This document shows positions 37,001 to 50,985 of a stretch of 64,000 nucleotides of DNA, piece after piece; position 1 is the first letter of the stretch, and the number at the start of each line of letters is the position of its first letter. The stretch covers positions 4,377,878 to 4,441,877 of the forward strand of contig CM034613.1 in assembly GCA_020091685.1 (NCBI GenBank), given 5' to 3'. Origin of the DNA: Lutjanus erythropterus. Its lineage: Eukaryota; Chordata; Actinopteri; Lutjaniformes; Lutjanidae. The position numbers and the translations under genes were made by a program. The notes beneath the pieces were generated by a model. The model was not told the origin of the DNA. It ran no database searches and was given only the letters and a program-made list of their open reading frames with translations.

Positions 37001-38739
37001 TTGAAGGAGCTTTGGGATTTTTTGATTTTGTCAAGTTGACTCTAAAGTCCCCAAAGTCGAGTCCAAACCTCTGGAGTGAATACTTGAAGCCAACCACAGC
37101 CACACTCGGCCTCGGCCAGTCGTTTGATTCGACCTTCTCGCTGCGAGGTGACATTGCCAAACCACTGAGCCACTCTGGGATCACTCACTCCCACTTAATT
37201 CCAAAGAGACGCTGAAAACAACTCATGCAAACTCATCAACAAAAGTAATACAGCAACAAGAAATAATTCCACTGCCTGTTTTTCATTACTGCAATCATTC
37301 GGGGACACTGCGAGAGCGGAGATAAGATTGAAAGAGGGCATCTCATTTCCAATTTCTGCCTCTGTTTCATCTCTAAAATGAAAACTTTAGGGTTCTTTGT
37401 GGTTATCTTTACAGGACGTGTTATGTCAGTCACAGCTGAATCAAGCCGACAGATAAAACAAAGCAGGACACCTCCACTAGGTTTAGTTAATAGAATTTCT
37501 TTCTATTATTTTTTTACCAAGAAACTATAATAATATATATCGTATTTAATTGAAAATATTGATTTTAAATAGCTAAGATATGATGAAAATACCTTATAAA
37601 TTTGATCAAAGTTGGTGTTTTATCCTTTTATGACCATGCTACATCTGATAATCAGTGGTAATCAATTACTGATTATTGAAATTTGGCTCATATTGACCAA
37701 GAATTTGGGCATATAAAAAATAACTTCAGTGCAGACAGTTGAAGAAATCAGACACACATCAGATTATATGTCGAAACCTGTCAAACCTTTCCGCAGAATT
37801 TACCACGAACATGGGAGTGGTGGCAGCGAGGTGTGTAAGTGTATGTGAGTGTGAGAAAGAGAAAGTGAACGAGTGCCAGATCAGTCTGACATTAATCCAG
37901 GCCAGTCAGCCGGCGGCTGCACCGCGAAAGTTAATCAGCAAACCATCACAACCTGTTTCTGCTGTAAACACTTAAGAGTGCATGTAGACACGGGGCGAGA
38001 GACCCTTGCGGAGACAGAGGCAGAGAGCGAGAGAGTCCTGTTTTGACCTCGCACTCACTCCAAACACTCCACTGAAAGGGGAGTGGGAGTACTGTGGGGA
38101 GTGACTGGAAGGACAGTAGAGGAACATGAAAATCTCCAGACTGTTAGAGACTTAATCAAGACCAGACCGAGGCAGAAAAAAGAGCAAACAGGCAGAAAGA
38201 TGATGGCAAAACAAGTTACAATGAGTCAGTGAGGGGAGAGCACACGGTTTCCACCTCCAGCTTTACTTTCTTACATCAAAACATTCCTGATTCCTGATTA
38301 CAGCATATATACTTTATATTGCAAATGTATAGTACAGCTTTATAGATTCTACTGTACTGAAATGGAATAAGTTGTTGGTAGACACAAACTGAAAGTGATC
38401 TGTCACAACTTTATAATGTTTTCATTTCATCTATAGTATCAAATTTGCACATTGCATCATATGGTTCAAATGAACAATCTAAATACTGATAGGAACAATT
38501 CAAAATAAAAAGTAATTTAAACATAAAAATTGCAAAAAAAAAAAAAAGAAAGAAAAAATATAAAAAAGCAATGTCAAAAAATCATTTCTATAAATTAAAT
38601 AAAAGAAATAATAAATTATTTTAAAAATTAGAGAAATTAAGAAAAAATACTCTAAAACTAATCTAAAAGACTTCAAAAATAAACATCTTTGAAACATCTA
38701 ACACCTGCTGATATTTACACATGACTCAGACATGGAGCA
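37001..38739. other. Intronic sequence, nothing recognised
   Basis: Includes an A-rich, low-complexity patch at 38500-38690. No gene seen. Confidence 0.45.
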
Positions 38740-39100
38740 ACATTCATATTCATTTAGAGACGTGTTTGTGGCCACCTGATAAATCCAGTATTCCTCTACT
38801 TTTATCTCTTTTTTGGTCTCCACCAACTCCTGAGAAAATATCTGGCTCCTCTGTGTTCACCAGCTAACTTTGTCTAGCTGCTGTTTGGTGCTGGACAGGT
38901 GGTCAACAGTGAGCTTTTTTTTTTTTTTTTTTTTTGCTGAAAATAATGGAATCAGAGGAAAACTAAACCACTGTAGAACTGAAGTCAACAGCAGGTTGGT
39001 GACAATTGTCAGTGAGTCCACCTTTCACATTATACACTGTCATTTTAGCCGTTGTTTATGCACAATAATTAAAGCTGCTATAAAATTCTGTGTGCTGCTT
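38740..39100 (+). repeat. Dispersed repeat family R1, further copy
   Basis: TTTTTTGGTCTCCACCAACT, then CCTGAGAAAATATCTGGC and GTGTTCACCAGCTAACTTTG, repeat the block order seen at 1320-1440, 1495-1640 and 2200-2300. The copy carries a run of 21 T at 38915-38935. Confidence 0.7.
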
Positions 39101-41240
39101 TAGGGACACGTTTGATTAATGCCAGTGAAGTATAAAAGGACACAGACAAAGAAAAGAGGACTGGAAGCATTTAGACTGAGAGACAGCAGAGAGACACAGA
39201 GTGAAACGGCAGCTTCCAGCTGACGGACCTCCATGCTGCCCCTGACTGACACAATTAAAAGCATTATGCTGCCAAGACCCGATCATGCAACACACACTGG
39301 TCTGCCAGGCCTGCCCTGTCAGCTCCGCCTGGCAAAATTCAATTACCACTTATCACCAGTGACAGGGAGCATCGCTCTGACTGGCATACATACCCTGCTG
39401 CTGCTGCTGGACACACACTCACACACACACAGACACACAAACAGGAGAAACCCATCTGGATGAAAGCAGGAGCAGACACACACATACAGTAATTCCCAAC
39501 ACGTCTCGGTTAGCACAGTGTTGTACGTTTGACTTATTACAACAACAAGTTCCCGCGCCGAAAACACAAAATAGGTCTTCCACATTTCACTCTTCACTCT
39601 GATCTGGGCAGCGCTGCGAGACATATAAACACACAAATCAACTCTCAGCAGTGTGGAGTTTCATTTCATTCTTCCTGAATGCCGCAAACCAAAAATCCAG
39701 ACCCACAGTCTGTGGCCTTAGAACCACAGTTATGAATGTAACTCTCATTTGGGGGATCACTCTCCATGTCGGGTATGAAAGAAAGGCACTTCAGCTTTCA
39801 GTTAGCAAGAGTGAAACACACCTGCCCAGCATTAAACTGCTAGTCCCGCATAGCCAGACCTGTGTTCGTATTTCATTATACAGTCCCTCCAGGATTTCAC
39901 AGGCTTTTTATGGGATTGTTGCGTCCTAAAATGTCTGTTTTCATGGCAGATTTTCTCTGTTTTTTATGATGAAATTGCAGGAAAATTGAAAATTGCCAAA
40001 AAAAAAAAAAAAAAAGTAAAGTTGGTGACTTTTATTTTTGTTGTAAAATTAATTTACAATAAAAGAAAACTTGTTCTGGTGAAAATAAAACCACACTCTG
40101 TTCTAATGGTGCATTCCATTTGTACTGGGAAGTTCCAAGTTCACAGTTAGAAATTTCAAATGGAACGCCCCTTGAAGTCGGATTTCCCACTTGGAAAGTT
40201 GGACGAACCTCATCAAACCCAAATTCAAAATCCAAGAAAGTGAAAGCTGCAGCATATACTGTTTAGTAGCACTTCTGTCTTTATCTGTGTTTCATTAAAT
40301 CTGTTCTACTCACAGTACAGTCCAAGCTGCAGGTTGCAACGGTGTTTGTATGTGCAAAACAATGCAAAATGTGTTGTTATCAACAGGTGCTGCTAACAGT
40401 GCCTAACCTGGCTAGTGCGTACCCTGACTTCTACAAGAAGCAAAATGTTTTTGGAGCTCAACCCCAGTTCAAATAGCGAGAACAAAATGATAAAACATAA
40501 AGGTGCAGAGCACAGTGATACATTTCAATAACAATGACAAACCCTTTGTTCTTTTCAGTACTCATGGCAAAATAATTTTTTAAGAAAGTAAATGATAAAA
40601 CATTGAGTCGGTTTGTTAAGTCGTACATGTGTGACGTTTGTGCAGGGGGCTGCTATGATTGGTGGAACTTGCAGGAAGTTATGATTATATGTTACATTAT
40701 ATTATGGTCAAATTTGTACAAAAGCTGCAGTGGCTGGAGAAAATTCCAAGGTCGTGCAGAATTTATGGGAACTTGTTGAATTTGTGATCGCAGCTTCTTG
40801 GAATGACTATAGTACTGAAGACAGGTTTGGCTGAACCCATTATCAAAAGAGATAAAGAGATACCATGTTGGCAATCACTGCAGAGAGATTCAAGATTAGC
40901 AGTTAAGTTGTCTGGTGGCAGTAAATGTACAGTTTTGTCCTACAGAAAGAGAGCTTACCAGCTGCTTGGTAAAGTAGGGAGTTTTTTTTAACATTTCAGA
41001 TTGTATTTATGCCCATCAGATGGAGCTGGGGACACACACAAGACACACAGCAGACAGCTGCATTGATTAAAAATGAAAGTGTTTCTGTAGCGTGAGCTGG
41101 TCGGCTGAAAAACACGCCTCACTCGTTTGCAGTCCAGATAGGGAGTAAGTTTTCAAAAAAGGCGATAAAATATAGATGAAATGCACGCAGATTGTGGACA
41201 AAAGGCTTGGTCTGTATCTGTATATGAATATAAATGAGCC
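39101..41240. other. Intronic sequence, nothing recognised
   Basis: Contains a CA-rich patch at 39410-39440 and a run of 18 A at 39998-40015. No gene seen. Confidence 0.45.
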
Positions 41241-41797
41241 TTAAAGGGATAGTTCACCCAAAAATGAAAATTCAGTCATTATCTACTCACCCTCATGCTG
41301 ATTGAAGGTTGGTTTTAGTTTTTAAGTGGACAAAACACTGCTGGAGTTTTACAGGAAAACAGGATTGTGGAATCTCCCAAACAGTGGAAGTGAATTGTGA
41401 CCAGTTTTCTAACATAAAAAAACAACCTAAAGAAAACCATATAAAATGCCTCTATACTGCTCATCTGGTGTAATGCAAGATGCCTAAAACCCCAACATGC
41501 CAAGCTGACTTGAAAGACCCTATTTACACCATGTTTTTAGCCTGAATGTTCACTGTAGATCTTTAGCTTCGAGCCACATCCATGTGTGCTCACACACCAT
41601 CTTAACCACATGTGTGTGCTGTGATGGTATGCACATGCACAGCATGTCAAAGCTTTAGGAGATGTAGATTACTCCAGATGAGCAGCATGGAGGCATTTTA
41701 TGTTTTTTATTCAGGTGTTTCTTCCATTTGATAATTGGTCACCATTCACTTCTAATGTTGGTGAGATTCTGCAGCACTGGGTGAACTATCCCTTTAA
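41241..41797. mobile_element. Complete 557-bp MITE, perfect 20-bp terminal inverted repeats, TTAA ends
   Basis: Left terminus TTAAAGGGATAGTTCACCCA (41241-41260). The right terminus (41778-41797) is its exact inverse, TGGGTGAACTATCCCTTTAA. The next block, ATGAAAATTCAGTCATTATC then TACTCACCCTCATG, is a familiar phrase from fish non-autonomous transposons. The interior has no transposase. TTAA at both ends points to a TTAA-targeting DNA transposon family. Confidence 0.93.
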
Positions 41798-44690
41798 CTG
41801 TCTCTACTGTCTTTAGCTTAGTTCAAAAACGCTGTATCATGTTTATTATATGATCTGACATGTTTTATCATAACACAGCAATGACACTTAACTCTACAGA
41901 GACAGAAACAGCTCTGAGTAAGGTTAATATTCCCTGCTGAGGAGGCTGCTGCTCTGAATGTAACATATTTGCATTGTATTTCCATTATCATTTATCATTC
42001 ATTGCATCATTGCTCTCATACATGTTGTGATGCAGTTGATGGTATATTCTAAGGACACAGGTTTCCATACACAGATCTAAAAGAAGCAGTAAGCAGGAAT
42101 ATGTTTATTTTTTATGCATTTGCAGTGGCTTCCTACATTGTGGTTAACTTTTTTTTTTTTCTTTGTTCCATGATTCTGCAGTGTGTGGCTGCCAGTCAGC
42201 AAGTCATTTCACAATAACCTCAACTTTATCTTAGCTACTTGAGCTGCTAATTGCTATTTTCCACCACAAGGTCAATTATCTGTGCCACAGAGAGCTCTCA
42301 GGATGAAATGACCGCGGCTCTCAGCAACTGAAGTGCATTTGTGGTCACCTGATGCGTTTTAACAAGGTTGAAAGTACACAACGCACTCCGAGCTTCAGAT
42401 TCAATCACGGCTGAACCTGCGAGTTAGCAAAATGGACCTGAAATGGGCTTAAACAAAAACACGAGGGTGGATAATGATCTTAATTGCTGCGGAGTGGTTT
42501 GATACCGTCTGCGTGGGAACAAAAACCCATTAGCTCAATCATTTCACAACAGTGTTGCAGGGCACTTGCGTGGTGGAGATAATTGATTTGAGCAGATATG
42601 GAGTATTTAATTGGCTGGCTGACAGTGTTTTGGGAAATTTGACAAGAGGTGGGTTTTTTAATAAGGAAAAAGGAGATTTCTCAGCAGTATGAAGGGATTT
42701 TGTGTGATGTAAATCTTTTGGTTTCCCACTGTAGGCAGTTGATAAACAGGTGGAATTATGGACTGTGGAGTGGAGGTTGGCGAGTCATATCCTCACACTT
42801 CATTTCCCTCTCTCAGGCATCTAATTCTTCTCTTTTAAATGAGTTTTTACCACTCAAAACTCACTTACTCCCTTTTCCTTCCTCTCTGTTTACTTTAAAC
42901 TTTACACGTCGTCATTTATTGCGCCATCTTTCCTGTCCACCAAGATTTTCCCCCATTTTTTCCCTTTTAACAAAAACGATTGGATCCGAATGCCACAATA
43001 TCTGCCATAGTTAGTTTGGTTATTTCTGATGAGAGACATCCTTTTTTTTTTCCCTCTCTGGGATGTTCTGAGCTACGGTTGTGGTTGTGTTCTAGGGCCA
43101 CAACACTACCTAATTAATATGCAAGAAGATTGCAATGTGGTTGGTTCTACACAAGGTACATTTGCATTTCTGTGTCTAGTGATAATCGTGAGACATGTAA
43201 ACCAACCATTTAAACTCTATTTGCATCATATTTGATACACAAGTTTCTGAGACCTCAACGCTTTCCTGAAAGTTATATGCAATCTGTTGTATGAAAGGTC
43301 TTCTGCCCTCTGGTGGATTATCAGTGCACTGCAGGCAGCAGCCAGCGTCTGAGAGCAAAATCCATCATGGCTGCCTTCACATGGTGAGTTGCACATTTTT
43401 GCCAGTGAAGTCTTTGCTCACCCTGATGTCCTCTCTGCATTTTCACCCAAAGTATGTCCCCACCTTTTGGTGCCAGGAACTACTTTTCAAGGAACTAAAA
43501 CATTCGTTCAGCCTGCTGTTGTCGGCATTTCCACCGCAGGCTAAAAACCTGTGAAAATTAGCAACTATCCAACAACAAGGCCTGCCTGGATCGTCTGTCA
43601 TATGCTTTGTTCTGTAACTCCATGTCGACGTGTCAAACCACAAAGAACTAAACACAAATTGGACTGTGGTCGCAGATTTTTAAAATGCTATGAATACTTG
43701 ACCAATAAGAAATGTTCAGCACTGCATGTCACAACCCCACAAGTTCCTGCACTTTTGGAAAGCACCATTCTCCAGGGAGTGACCTTTAAAATAATGTCCC
43801 CAGAGTTTAACATAGATTCCTGCATTGGGGGCGGGGCTCAGTTGGACACTAATTATGTCATGTAATTTCCTGCACCAATCACGGCCATCAAACCTGATGA
43901 CAGTTGTAAGGATTGTTTGGCCCACCCACACAATTCTGATGGGTTTTTTGACTCTGAATAAATAAATAATAGCCCCCCCTTCCCAGGCTATAATGTATTG
44001 TTGCTTATTTAATCATAAATATTTAATGGTATAGAGAAACAATTGAAAACTGAATCCAAGTTTTCAGGGGCTTTAAGTGCTCATCATGTCCACACCACAC
44101 ACTACAAATAGCAGATTTATTTTATTTTGCCCAGAGCCCCAAAAACCAATTAACACTCATGCATTGGGATACCACCCACGCCTCAGAATGGCTGTGTGTC
44201 AGTTAGTTTGTGGTAATTAGATTAAACACAATTATTTTAAGAAATATGCACAGTGTGAACACACTATTAACTAAAATAATGAGGGTATTAAAAGTACCCT
44301 CTACAATAGGGCCCCAAAATTAAGTAAAAATGCAGGAGCTGGCTTCAGGCACTAACCATGACAGTTTATATTGTACATTAGTGTGTTTTTTAGTATATTA
44401 GACAAAAATAAACGTGTGCTTTTCAGTTGCTGCTGGGGATGAATAAAGTTATTGAATACAGAACAGAAGGCCTCGGGGGTCCAAAACGGTCTGGAGCCAT
44501 TTAGTAATCCTGGCTTGTCACTGGTTATGAATTAATAAGAATTTAAAGTAACATTTAATTTCACAGGTCTGTTCTTTCATAATAAGTTCCTCAGAAGTTT
44601 TTGCTGGAAAGAACCTTGTAATTTGTTACTAATTATAAGGAAAACAATAACTTTCAAGAAAACTGCTTTAATTAAACTAAAGTAAATATC
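41798..44690. other. Intronic sequence, nothing recognised
   Basis: No exon, RNA or clear repeat. Short open frames such as 42649-43014 have no family-like features. Confidence 0.45.
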
Positions 44691-44960
44691 AATTTATAGT
44701 TAATTCATTTTTGGGAACTTCTATTCTTAAATGTTGAATTGACCCTTCCTAAGTCCCTCCCCCTTTTTCCTCTGCACTCCAATTCTAGTTGAGTAACTTT
44801 AGTACCCAGCACAACCTTGGTCATCTTTCTCCTTTCTTGTACTTAGATATGTGTTAAGCTCATCTATGTTAAAAGGAAAACCAAATTTTGAATATGGCTG
44901 AAGGGGGAACCTTTAAAAGCAACTGCAATATAGCTAATACTAGCTAGCTAATAATTGATG
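44691..44960 (+). repeat. Fragment related to the core of the 7269-8890 elements
   Basis: TGAATTGACCCTTCCTAAGT then CCCTCCCCCTTTTTCC resembles GTTCAACTGACCCTTCCTTA at 7781-7800. Similarity is short, so this is tentative. Confidence 0.35.
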
Positions 44961-45439
44961 TGCAGTATATTAGCCTGCAAGTCAGCTAGTGTGTAGTATG
45001 TAACAGCTATCAGATGTAACTAGTTAGCTAGCTAGCATTTTGCTAACATTAGCTAACTTACCATGTGACTATAGTTCCCACAGCAACATCTTTTTACAGG
45101 AAATAGGCACAAAAAAAGTTGACCGAGGTTCAGTGAAAAGGGGAAGGGTCCTTTTCTGAGAGGCTATCTATGTTGTGGAGCAATTGATTGGATAATAAAT
45201 AATAAATAAACACATTACCAAAAGAAAGCTGTTTCTCTTTTCTGAGACTGTATTGAATCAACTTCATTTCCAAGACAATTCCAAGGAAATTACTGACCCA
45301 TACAGAAAGCATTATCTAGTTGGGTTAAACTAAACTAATTTGATTAAACATGGCCTTGTACCTAAATGACAGAATTGGTTGAATGCTAATGACTCCCAAA
45401 ACAAAATTTATGACAGTTGGAGAGTACCAGCAACAGGCA

Positions 45440-45934
45440 TCATAGACCTCAATTGTTAGGTGGTTTGGTAAGTTTTAGCAGCAAGATTGTGGTTTGGATT
45501 AAAATAAATGTATTAGTTACGTAAGTCATGTAGACTTACGTACATTTTGTTTTACACGGGATATGAACAGCAGCCTTCTGGCTGAAACTATGGATATATA
45601 TACAATTGTCATTGTGAAACAGTCACAGTTTGGTTTGGTTTCGACAACAAAACTAGTTAGTTAGGTTTACGAAAAGATCACAGTTACATAAGTTTAGTTT
45701 AGTTACACATGTGGGTTAAACTAGATTGTCTAAGTAAGTTGAGAATGTTAATTACGTTAACTTAGGTACCATATGTACTTTAACATACGTAGACTTTTGG
45801 TTTCACACAGGACAGCAACAGTAGCTTCTGCTAAAGGTCTGGGTGTTTGATTCATCCATTCACCCCGACCTCCTCTACATTGACTCTGGCACTCTTTATA
45901 GTACATCGCCTCACTTCCTCCATCAGTAGAGTTT
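45440..45934 (+). repeat. Dispersed repeat with 'GGTTTCACACAGGAC' tail, partly duplicated
   Basis: TTACGTAAGTCATGTAGACT, then TTTTACACGGGATATGAACA and GCAGCCTTCTGGCTGAA, recurs in diverged form as TTAACATACGTAGAC then GGTTTCACACAGGACAGCAA and CAGTAGCTTCTGCTAAAGG. This phrase set (GGTTTCACACAGGA, CAGTCTCCTGGGTGAAAG-like, CATCCA.CCACC) is common in percomorph genomes. Confidence 0.55.
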
Positions 45935-46205
45935 GCCCCCAAACATTCATTCATTCATTCATTTTCTGTAACCACTTATTCCGTAAGGGTCGCGGGGCTG
46001 CTGAAGCCTATCCCAGCTGACATTGGGCGAGAGGCGGGGTTCACCCTGGACAAGTCGCCAGTTCATCGCAGGGCTGACACATAGACAGACAACCACTCAC
46101 ACTCACATTCACACCTATGGGCAATTTAGAATCACCAATTAGCCTAGCATGCATGTCTTTGGACTGTGGTAGGAAGCCGGAGAACACTGAGAGATGCCCC
46201 CAAAC
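45935..46205 (-). repeat. SINE/LINE-tail-like dispersed fish repeat with (ATTC)n tail
   Basis: Read on the minus strand this ends GTTACAGAAAATGAATGAAT (a 4-bp simple-repeat tail, typical of retroposed copies). Blocks include CCTATCCCAGCTGACATTGG, GGGCGAGAGGCGGGGTTC, CAAGTCGCCAGTTCATCGCA, GGCAATTTAGAATCACCAAT and CATGTCTTTGGACTGTGG, which I recognise from many fish loci. A second fragment is at 60866-61016 in the opposite orientation. Superfamily not assigned. Confidence 0.8.
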
Positions 46206-47959
46206 AATAAACGTAATTATGGGTCATAATAAGCTGCTTGCACAGATGACCTATATAGTCATTTTTCTGATGACAAACCAACAACATATATTAGAAATGG
46301 AGAGGATCATCAGTTTGCTTTAAATTCATTATTTGATTGTATAAAAACAGGTTTTTATGCCTTGATTGATAAACAGATGGCTGTGTGGGCGGGACACGTA
46401 ACACGGGACATTATTGGGAAGACTGGCTGCAAATGACGTAACCAGCACAAGATGGCAGTACTTGTATCCAGGATATTTTAGCTTGAGTTTTACACTGTGG
46501 GAGGAGGTGGAAAGGTGTCATCCCTCTTTATTTACTGTCATTGAGACAAACTGGTTAGATCAGATTTGACTGACAGTAGCGTCTCCATGGTGTCATAAGC
46601 AAATAACCAAACAACTTCCTACACTGGTTAATAATTAAATACGCCCACTTCAAGCCAGCAAAGCAAATAGCAAACTGATAATAACCTTCATACAAAGGTC
46701 TTCATCAGCAGATTAAGTTTGGAAACTCAGTCACTGATGAAAGTTGCTCAGGAAAATGCAGTTGAAAGTGCATCAAAAACTCTTGCAATACAGAAATCCC
46801 TCATGTGAACAACAGTGTTGGACTTCATCACTTACTATAAGGAGAGAGGTTTGGGGGCCTTTAATATTATCTCTGCTTTTAGGAAACCTACTGAAAACAC
46901 ACCATAAAAGCAAAGGCAGCACACTTGATGGCTGGCATTAATCAATAGTGGAAGAAAAAAGATGAACCTAATACAGGCAGCAATTGCTTTTTTCCCCACT
47001 ATGACTGTCGAGTAGCAAGATGTACAGTGGCAGCCCATCAGACTGCATGCATATGCTTTTCTATTTCTCTTACAGTGATTTTCAATTAAGGCGACTCTCT
47101 GCAACTTAAAGCCCATATCGCTTCAAAGAGCTCAATTGTTTTTTCCTCAAGTGGCAGACATTTTTCTCAAATTAAAAAAGTGGATGGAGGAATCTAATAC
47201 TCACTTTACTTTTTTCCCCCAACTTCTCCAAAAATGTTCCACACATTCTTCACCTCACCTTATACAGCTATTTGTAATATCCTGAACGGGCTGAGACCTG
47301 GAATGGGATTTGTAAATGTGCAAGAGGAAAAAGTGAGCAAGACTGAACGGTTGACATCCCATAAAGTAGATTTAACAGGCGGAGGAAAAAGCAGACATTC
47401 AAGTCAGGTAATATATTGCAACTACTCAGGCTGTATATCTGCTCCACCTTCAGTACATCCTGAGTTTGGAATTATTATTATAGTTTGTGTGGGAAGACTG
47501 AAGCTCAGAGTGAGCATCACATATTTGACATCCCAGCTGGTGAAAGTGTTATGTAGCCAAAACTGTTCAATATTTAACTCTGAAGATGTCTGTTTGTGTA
47601 AAATAATCTTATATACAAGAAGAAAATTGTCTGGATAACTCAGGAGTCTGAATAACTCAATTGTAAAATAAAATATGACATGGTACATTGCAGTCTCTTG
47701 ATTCACTGACTGTGAATTTCTCAGTTATTTTGTGGGATGTTCAGACTCAAGATCTTACAAATGGCAAAATTCAGTCGATGGGTTTAACTTTAACTTTAAC
47801 TTTTAACTTTTTTGGTATGGTGGAACATTTGAAATTGAAAAAGTTACACTGGAACAAAGAAAACGAAGAAAGACAAAGACAAACTTGAGCACTGGAGCCC
47901 TAGAGGTACCTAGACTAACAATGGTCATCTTCCCCTCACCCTGGCACAGAGGTTGTTGT
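46206..47959. other. Intronic sequence, nothing recognised
   Basis: No exon, RNA gene or clear repeat is seen here. Confidence 0.45.
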
Positions 47960-48250
47960 TAGGCCTGCTGCGATAAATACACTGTTGACGTATTGTACAA
48001 CATATAGACAATTGCCAACTTCCATATTGCCTGTTGTGTATAGATGCATGCTTGTTTACATAAGAATGCAACCAACATTTTAGGCAATGTGATGCTAAAT
48101 AAAAACAGCAATCAGACAGAAGTATGCTGACACAAAAAAGTTCATTTCTCTTTGAAACGGTGCACTTGCAGTATTATGCTATTACATTATCATTTTAATC
48201 AGTGGCACAACAATTATATCATTTTCAGGTACTTATTGTGACAGGTCTAG
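47960..48250. mobile_element. ~290-bp MITE with TAGGCCTGCTGCGATAA ends
   Basis: Left end TAGGCCTGCTGCGATAAATA; right end TTATTGTGACAGGTCTAG, whose inverse (CTAGACCTGTCACAATAA) matches at 13 of 17 aligned positions. Several TATTG/CAATA words fall between. Non-coding. Confidence 0.7.
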
Positions 48251-50985
48251 TGGTGATTGTTTCATTTAGAATTCCGAAAATATTAGCCCACAGCTAGCTA
48301 GCCCTCAAGAAGTGTGCGGCTCTTTGAAAATCTGACATAGTGGCCAGTCTTGCGTAATGTCAAAGTAAGGTGAAGCACAGCGGCCCAAAAAGACTTTTTC
48401 CAATATGCTTACAGTGTGAAAGAAGCAGTTATAAAACAGTGGCTAGTTCAGGATTTGATTCAATGTGGGATAATAACTTTTGGAAAGTCTAGCAGGGCAC
48501 ACGATTAAGTCATTTTAGCCCCATTCAAGTTAACGGAGGGCTAAACCGGAAGCTAGCCGGCAAAAGACTCTAGGGCACTTGCTCTGCAAGTTAGACGATG
48601 CAGAGACATATATATATACATATACATAGACATATATATGCAGATCTGAGTAATTTTATCAGCTTCTTGTGGTGCAGAGCAGCTTTCAGAGGAATGGACA
48701 GAGGCCCGTCTCCAGCGCTGTATCCAGTTCTGCGTAACACATTCATGGCAGATAGCAGAGGGGGAGGAGAGTGTTGGTGTTCTGTTGATACCTATCGAGA
48801 TGTGCTCCCTTGTGGTTCTCTAGGTAGAGGGTTAGGGTTACTCTGGTATTGATTTGTGCTACGGTAGAATTTTTCGACCAGGCAACATAAATTGACAGAA
48901 CACTGGCTGAATTAGGCCGCCAATGGCAGGTTTATACTGACTGAGTCACTGTATGAGTGCAATGTAGATGCACAGAATTTTTACTCATAAAACCCATTTT
49001 CAGATTTAGCTGTTTTAGTGTGGAGAGTCTGATTTACCAGATGTACTCTGTGGGTTTAAGGCATTTGGCGCTGCAGCATTTTCTAAGTCCCCAGGAAACA
49101 ACAACAACCTCTACGATAGCAACCTACATGCCAAACATGGCAAATTAGCTTTAGGGGTGCTAACATGACTACAAACATAAACAAGCTAACAGCTGTCACC
49201 TTTTCTTTTGCAGCATTTTAATGCCTGGGCTCGCCTCCCGATGTGCAAACGTTCCATCCAAAACAAGTTTCCCTTCAACAGTGTTTTGCAGAGGCACCAT
49301 TACAGCATCCTGGGCTAAGGTCTGCCCAAGATGACTGTGATTGGTTTAGAGAAATACAAACAAGCCAAAGTACTTTTTCCCCTCTATAACAGAATGAGCA
49401 TGCATGGGGCCGGGACTTTCTCTGGGGCTGAGCACTGTAGAGGTCTGGCTCTGTGAAGCATATTTCTTGAAACAAATGAGGCAGACCACTCCTTGAGTGC
49501 CAAGGAAATTTGACTCAATTTAAGAAAATTCTCACACTGAAAATAAGTGACATGCCTCATCTACAACATATCAAATGGCTATAATGGGGGTGTTTTGACC
49601 TTTCTCTTATTTGCTCTCAGTAACATTGATAATTACTTCCCGCAAGGCATAAATCCAAGTTAAAACCAGTATGAGAAGACTGATCTTTTGATTCAAAGTA
49701 ATCATTTGATCTGCACCTACAGTTATACACTTACCGGTACACAATACAATTTAAAGACTGCTGCCCTCTAATTACAGATCTGAATACGCAGCGAGAGGAA
49801 AGACACGATATTTAATTTCCAACCACAAATGGCTCAGATTCCTCGGGTGGATCAGTGAAGACAGGATGGGCGGGTAGGGATGAGACACCAAAGAGAGACG
49901 AAGATGCTAGAATATGAAAAAAATACCGGGGGCTGGAGATTTCAGAGCACAGAGGCAGGAGGGAAGACGTTCAGTCCCCAGGAGTAGAAATGGAACTGAC
50001 CAAGCATTTACTGTAAAAAACCATCACCTTAATAGAAAAACTATGCGTGGTGTCCTGCTGACAAGCTGGCACCTGTGAAGAGATATGATGTGACCTCCAA
50101 GTGTTAAGATATAATAAGAGAATATTCCGCTTTTCAATCTTTATGACATGTCTTAAAAATAGAGCTTCTTATTACTGTACAGTACAAGAGCAGGATGACT
50201 AATCCAACTATTATTTCTGTGGCTTTCTTCTTTCGTTGACTCGATTCCAGCAGTCTGTCTCTGCCACGAAAAAACACCTTCCAGCTACCAAACTGAGCGA
50301 TGATGAAATACCTGCTACATGAGCTGTACCAGGTAGGAGCACATGTCAAGCAATCCTGTTTAGATCAAGAAGCAAGATTCAATGCTGGGAGCAATCGCAA
50401 GCTTTTCCAGCCACAAATCAACCCCCTTTCAAGAGGCAGGGGATCTGGTGTGTCAGTGGTGACTCATCTGCATACTTAGGCTGAATATCGGGAATTTAGT
50501 GTCCAGTACTTTCTGGAAATTCTCATTAAAATTTGCTGCCTTTTACCAAGACAAACACCACAGGGATGACCAGATCAGGTGATCATTCCATCATCAGTCC
50601 AGAATGAAATATCTCATTGGTGGTCTGCAAAGAATGGCTCCTAATGACTCTGGTGATTTCCTGACTTCACATCTTAAACAATCCCTGCTAATTTCACTGA
50701 AATCTCAATATTTACCAGCTGGATTGGCACAAAATTTGGTTCTGACATTTCTGTCTCCTTGTAAGTGTATCTTAATGGCTCTGGTGCCTTGGCTTTTCCT
50801 CGAGGGACACTGCAGATGTTAGCATTTAACACAAAGCACTTTAGAGTTTTTGTGGCAAAATCACCTAATTACAATGGAAGGCTGATCTCAATTAGATCAA
50901 ATTACAGTAATGTAGTCACACTGCATTACACGTTGCTATTGTTTCTTGCGTGTGGTGGCAATTTGGATCCTGCATCGTGATGACC
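48251..50985. other. Intronic sequence, nothing recognised
   Basis: A short ATATAC-rich tract lies at 48608-48640. No exon, RNA gene or clear repeat otherwise. Confidence 0.45.

Noticed and set aside
50270..50345. Plus-strand segment ending ATGAGCTGTACCAG before GTAGGA, exon-like
   Set aside because: No acceptor with matching frame and no recognisable protein similarity.
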